Positions 7,602-9,548 of a stretch of DNA of 9,548 bases are shown here, one piece after another. The DNA comes from Candidatus Woesearchaeota archaeon (GTDB lineage Archaea > Nanobdellota > Nanobdellia > SCGC-AAA011-G17 > JACPNG01). The notes beneath the pieces were generated by a model. It did not search any database. It was given only the letters and a program-made list of their open reading frames with translations, and had not been told where the DNA came from. The position numbers and the translations under genes are program-made. Every line of letters starts with the position of its first letter. Within the stretch, counting starts at the first letter, position 1. The stretch covers positions 1 to 9,548 of the forward strand of contig JACPNI010000040.1 in assembly GCA_016185555.1 (NCBI GenBank), in the 5' to 3' direction.

Positions 7602-8318
7602 ATGAAAGCAATAATATTGGCCGGGGGTAAGGGAGAAAGATTAAAGCCAATTACAGATTATATGCCAAAATCTTTAGTCCCTGTTAATAATAAACCAATA
7701 GTCCAATATGTTATTGAGTTGTTTAAGGATTATGGTATAAAAGATTTAATAATTGCTATTGGTTATTTAAAAGAAAGGATAAAAAATGACCTCAAAGATG
7801 GAAAAGAACTAGGTGTAAATATTTCTTATGTAGAAGAAAATGAGCCTTTGGGAACAGCTGGGCCCTTAAGATTACTTAAAAGTTCTTTAAAAGAAACATT
7901 CTATTGCAGCAATGGTGATGAGCTTAAGGATGTTAACTTGGAAGGCATGTTAAGTTTTCATAAAGAAAAGAAGGCGCTGATTACATTAGCATTAAAAAGA
8001 TTAGATGACGTAACTGGCTATGGTATTGTAAAGGTTAATCCTGATAAAAGAGTTATTGAATTTATTGAAAAGCCTGAAAAAGCTGAATCCAATCTAATAT
8101 CTGCTGGTCTTTATATAATTGAACCTGAAGTTATAGAAATGATACCTGAAGGTTTCTGCATGTTTGAAAAGAAAATATTCCCAGAGATAGTGAAACTAGG
8201 CAGGCTTTATGGCTATGAATTCAATGGTGATTTTTACACTATTGACAACTTTGAAAGGTATCTAAAAGTTTTAGATAAATTTTCCAAGGTTAAACCGAGT
8301 ACTATTGGGATGTTATAG
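7602..8318 (+). CDS. Sugar-1-phosphate nucleotidyltransferase
   Basis: The 238-residue product is a nucleotidyltransferase of the RmlA/ManC/HddC type, which joins an NTP and a sugar-1-phosphate to make a nucleotide sugar plus pyrophosphate. The signature loop is LAGGKGERL (6-14), followed by MPKSLVPV (21-28) with K23. EPLGTAGPL (81-89) contacts the base and sugar, and NGD (104-106) supplies the metal-binding D106. EKP (156-158) and SAGLY (167-171) complete the sugar pocket. The second metal motif, normally near W-x-D-I-G-T, is replaced by FYTIDNFERY (211-220). The length fits a stand-alone catalytic domain without a left-handed helix acyltransferase tail. As the last gene of the operon, 4 bases behind the GT2 gene, it probably supplies a donor for one of the upstream transferases. 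Glucose, mannose and heptose phosphates all remain possible. Confidence 0.88.
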   Translation: MKAIILAGGKGERLKPITDYMPKSLVPVNNKPIVQYVIELFKDYGIKDLIIAIGYLKERIKNDLKDGKELGVNISYVEENEPLGTAGPLRLLKSSLKETFYCSNGDELKDVNLEGMLSFHKEKKALITLALKRLDDVTGYGIVKVNPDKRVIEFIEKPEKAESNLISAGLYIIEPEVIEMIPEGFCMFEKKIFPEIVKLGRLYGYEFNGDFYTIDNFERYLKVLDKFSKVKPSTIGML

Positions 8319-8325
8319 TATAGAA

Positions 8326-8340
8326 AAATATTTAATTAAA
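8326..8340 (+). promoter_or_regulatory. TATA-like box for the toxin-antitoxin module
   Basis: The AT-only stretch AAATATTTAATTAAA is centred about 25-27 bases before the ATG at 8358, and no Shine-Dalgarno lies in between. It sits in the 39-base gap after the nucleotidyltransferase gene. This arrangement fits a separate, leaderless archaeal transcript for the module, though the run is of low complexity. Confidence 0.45.
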
Positions 8341-8357
8341 TAAACAGATAAAAATGC

Positions 8358-8657
8358 ATGGATGATATATTTGAAGCAGAAGATAAATCTAAGAAAAAAA
8401 TTCATTTAACAAAAGAACGATGGAAACATATCCTAAAAGAGCATCCGGAATTATCAAATAAATCTGAGTCAATTAAAGCAATTATAACCAATCCAGAAAT
8501 TACAAAGACTAGCAAATATGACAAAAATGTTAAATGGTATTATGCTTATGATAAAAATAGAAAATCTTCAGCAAAGTATATATTGGTTGCAGTAAAATAT
8601 TTAAATGGTTCTGGCTTTATAATAACTGTATTTTATACAAAGAAGGTAGGAAGATGA
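8358..8657 (+). CDS. PBECR-type (barnase-EndoU-colicin E5/D-RelE superfamily) nuclease, probable toxin
   Basis: The 99-residue protein resembles the phage-barnase-EndoU-ColicinE5/D-RelE-like group, small RNases found alone or as toxins. Visible family features are W22-x-H24-I, then EHPEL (28-32), NPEI (45-48), an aromatic WYYAY strand (60-64), and the closing strands YILVAVKY (74-81) and GFIITVFYTK (86-95). H24 and H29 are candidate catalytic residues. The start at 8358 is chosen because the ATG at 8354 reads only three codons before a stop. The gene overlaps the next by ATGA, as in many toxin-antitoxin pairs, and has its own TATA-like box. The inferred role is an RNase that slows growth when its partner is degraded. 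The family match rests on pattern recognition only, so an unrelated small nuclease-like protein cannot be excluded. Confidence 0.72.
   Translation: MDDIFEAEDKSKKKIHLTKERWKHILKEHPELSNKSESIKAIITNPEITKTSKYDKNVKWYYAYDKNRKSSAKYILVAVKYLNGSGFIITVFYTKKVGR
8642..8652 (+). promoter_or_regulatory. Purine-rich ribosome binding site before the DUF2283 gene
   Basis: GAAGGTAGGAA lies directly before the ATG at 8654 and contains GGT and AGG elements of an archaeal Shine-Dalgarno. The glycosyltransferase genes of this window have no such site. It may let the predicted antitoxin be translated independently of, and more strongly than, the overlapping toxin gene. Confidence 0.35.
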
Positions 8658-8890
8658 AACTAACAGAAGATATGCAAATACATCATGATGAAGAGGGTGA
8701 TTTTCTAGAGATTAGAATAGGCAAACCAACAAAGAGCTATTTTAACCAAATAGGGGATGATCTTTTTGAAAGAATAGACGAAAAAACTGGCAAAATTAAA
8801 GGATTTGCTATATTTAATTTTAAAAAAAGAACTGAACATCTGCATGATATTAATGTCTCCTTACCTTTAAAACTAGAAATTACTTCTTAA
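8654..8890 (+). CDS. DUF2283 family protein, probable antitoxin
   Basis: The 78-residue acidic to neutral protein shows the DUF2283 pattern: HHDEEGDFLEIRIGKP (10-25), in place of the common YD-x-E-x-D-x-L-x-I, and then IDEKTGKIKGFAIFNF (41-56). The family forms small beta-rich proteins that often sit beside small nuclease toxins. The gene begins inside the stop codon of the PBECR-like gene (ATGA). The partner role is inferred from this overlap and from the family's neighbourhood habits; no DNA-binding motif is evident, so autorepression by this protein alone is uncertain. Length is typical for the family. Confidence 0.78.
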   Translation: MKLTEDMQIHHDEEGDFLEIRIGKPTKSYFNQIGDDLFERIDEKTGKIKGFAIFNFKKRTEHLHDINVSLPLKLEITS

Positions 8891-8912
8891 GCATAAAAAG
8901 TGACAACCAGAA

Positions 8913-9005
8913 ATGGAGCTTACTAAGAAAGAAATAAAAGAAGCAAGAGAAAAGTTTAAAGCTGGTAAATTTATAAGCTTGGAAAAACTAAAAAAGTTAG
9001 CATAA
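8913..9005 (+). CDS. 30-residue mini-protein resembling an antitoxin tail
   Basis: Between the DUF2283 gene and the methyltransferase lies an ORF of 30 codons. It begins MELTKKEIKEAREKF and ends GKFISLEKLKKLA. The pattern EAR-x5-AGKFISLE-x-L-KK resembles the C-terminal, toxin-binding tail of RelB/Phd-like antitoxins (alternating charged helix, then GK-x-(I/Y)-SLEE). No DNA-binding half precedes it. AAGTGA at 8898-8903 lies 9 bases before the ATG and is a weak Shine-Dalgarno candidate. The gap to DUF2283 is 22 bases, so it is probably co-transcribed with the toxin-antitoxin pair. It could be a stand-alone peptide antitoxin, a decayed remnant, or a chance ORF. The short length limits confidence. 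Confidence 0.5.
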   Translation: MELTKKEIKEAREKFKAGKFISLEKLKKLA

Positions 9006-9027
9006 TCAATAAGAAGAAACATTAAAG

Positions 9028-9548
9028 ATGACAAAACTAAATCTTGGATGCGGGCAGGATATTAAAGAAAGCAAAGAAGGATGGGTAAATGCAGATAAAC
9101 TAAAGCTTAAAGGAGTAGATGTATGCTTTGATTTTAATAAAACACCATGGCCATTTACAGGTAATATGTTTGAAGAAATTTATACCTCACATGTATTAGA
9201 GCATCTTGATAATTTGCCAGAAGCAATGAAAGAAATTCATAGGATATGCAAGCCTAATGCTAAAATCACAATCAGGGTTCCTCATTTTTCCTGTGGTGTG
9301 AGCTACTGGGATCCTACACATAAAAGAACATTTAGCTACTTTACTTTTGACTACTTCAGGGAAGGTTGGTTTTATGACCTACCAAAGTTCAGGGTTGTTA
9401 AAAGAAAAATTAATTTCACAAGACAGAAGTTTACTTTTTTAAATTACATTCTTAACCCAATAATTAACCTAAGTCCATTGCTTTATGAAAGATTTTTCTG
9501 CTGGATTCTTCCTTCATCAGAATGCTTATTTGAATTAGAAGTAATAAA
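9028..9548 (+). CDS. Class I SAM-dependent methyltransferase (partial, runs off right edge)
   Basis: The reading frame from the ATG at 9028 stays open for 173 codons to the window edge. LNLGCGQDI (4-12) is motif I, the glycine-rich SAM loop, and D23 and D31 are candidate acidic residues for the ribose. FEEIYTSHVLEHL (48-60) is the post-II strand and helix, followed by the helix PEAMKEIHRICKPNAKITIRVPH (64-86), as in Methyltransf_11-type enzymes. DPTHKRTFSYFTFDYF (95-110) is characteristic of a subgroup common in polysaccharide gene clusters. The last residues (ECLFELEVIK-like) look close to a natural C-terminus, so little is likely to be missing. It probably methylates a sugar, a lipid carrier or a protein of the surface pathway; the substrate is not readable. 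It begins 22 bases after the mini-gene and lacks a clear Shine-Dalgarno. Confidence 0.85.
   Translation, partial: MTKLNLGCGQDIKESKEGWVNADKLKLKGVDVCFDFNKTPWPFTGNMFEEIYTSHVLEHLDNLPEAMKEIHRICKPNAKITIRVPHFSCGVSYWDPTHKRTFSYFTFDYFREGWFYDLPKFRVVKRKINFTRQKFTFLNYILNPIINLSPLLYERFFCWILPSSECLFELEVI

Noticed and set aside
8354..8365. Three-codon minicistron ATG-CAT-GGA-TGA overlapping the toxin start
   Set aside because: It is too short to distinguish from chance, and the ATG at 8358 fits the leaderless promoter spacing.

Overview
The window is AT-rich, uses the standard genetic code (TGA is a genuine stop in several genes) and looks archaeal, most likely from a DPANN lineage such as Woesearchaeota or Pacearchaeota. 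Three things support this. The large surface protein starts with a short lysine-containing N-terminus and a KKG-V motif before a hydrophobic segment, as in archaeal class III (pilin-like) signals. TATA-like boxes lie about 27 bases before start codons that lack a Shine-Dalgarno, as expected for leaderless archaeal transcripts. Most genes lack a recognisable ribosome binding site. The lineage is an inference and no marker gene is present.

Positions 1-3266 (minus strand) hold one very large secreted or surface-anchored protein. It has a pilin-like membrane anchor, three Ig-like repeats, five cysteine-paired repeats and at least four FG-GAP/VCBS calcium-loop motifs. It is densely covered with N-glycosylation sequons. 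In this sequence it is broken by one extra G in a six-G run (1051-1056). Dropping one G joins 738 codons to 350 more codons that run off the left edge.

Positions 3267-3366 are a divergent promoter region. Positions 3367-8318 (plus strand) are a tightly packed predicted operon for glycan assembly: GT9 glycosyltransferase, GT4 glycosyltransferase, a second GT9 with an N-terminal cysteine cluster, GT2 glycosyltransferase, and a sugar-1-phosphate nucleotidyltransferase. Junctions range from a 4-base overlap to 7 bases. The nucleotidyltransferase would supply an activated sugar and the four transferases would assemble it into a glycan. The sequon-rich protein transcribed divergently is a plausible, unproven, acceptor.

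Positions 8358-8890 are a predicted toxin-antitoxin pair (PBECR-like nuclease and DUF2283 protein, overlapping by 4 bases) with its own TATA-like box. It is followed by a 30-codon mini-gene (8913-9005) that resembles the C-terminal tail of an antitoxin. From 9028 to the right edge is a nearly complete class I SAM-dependent methyltransferase, which may continue the glycan locus. No RNA genes, CRISPR arrays, insertion sequences or clear terminators were seen, and no stretch over 300 bases lacks a gene.
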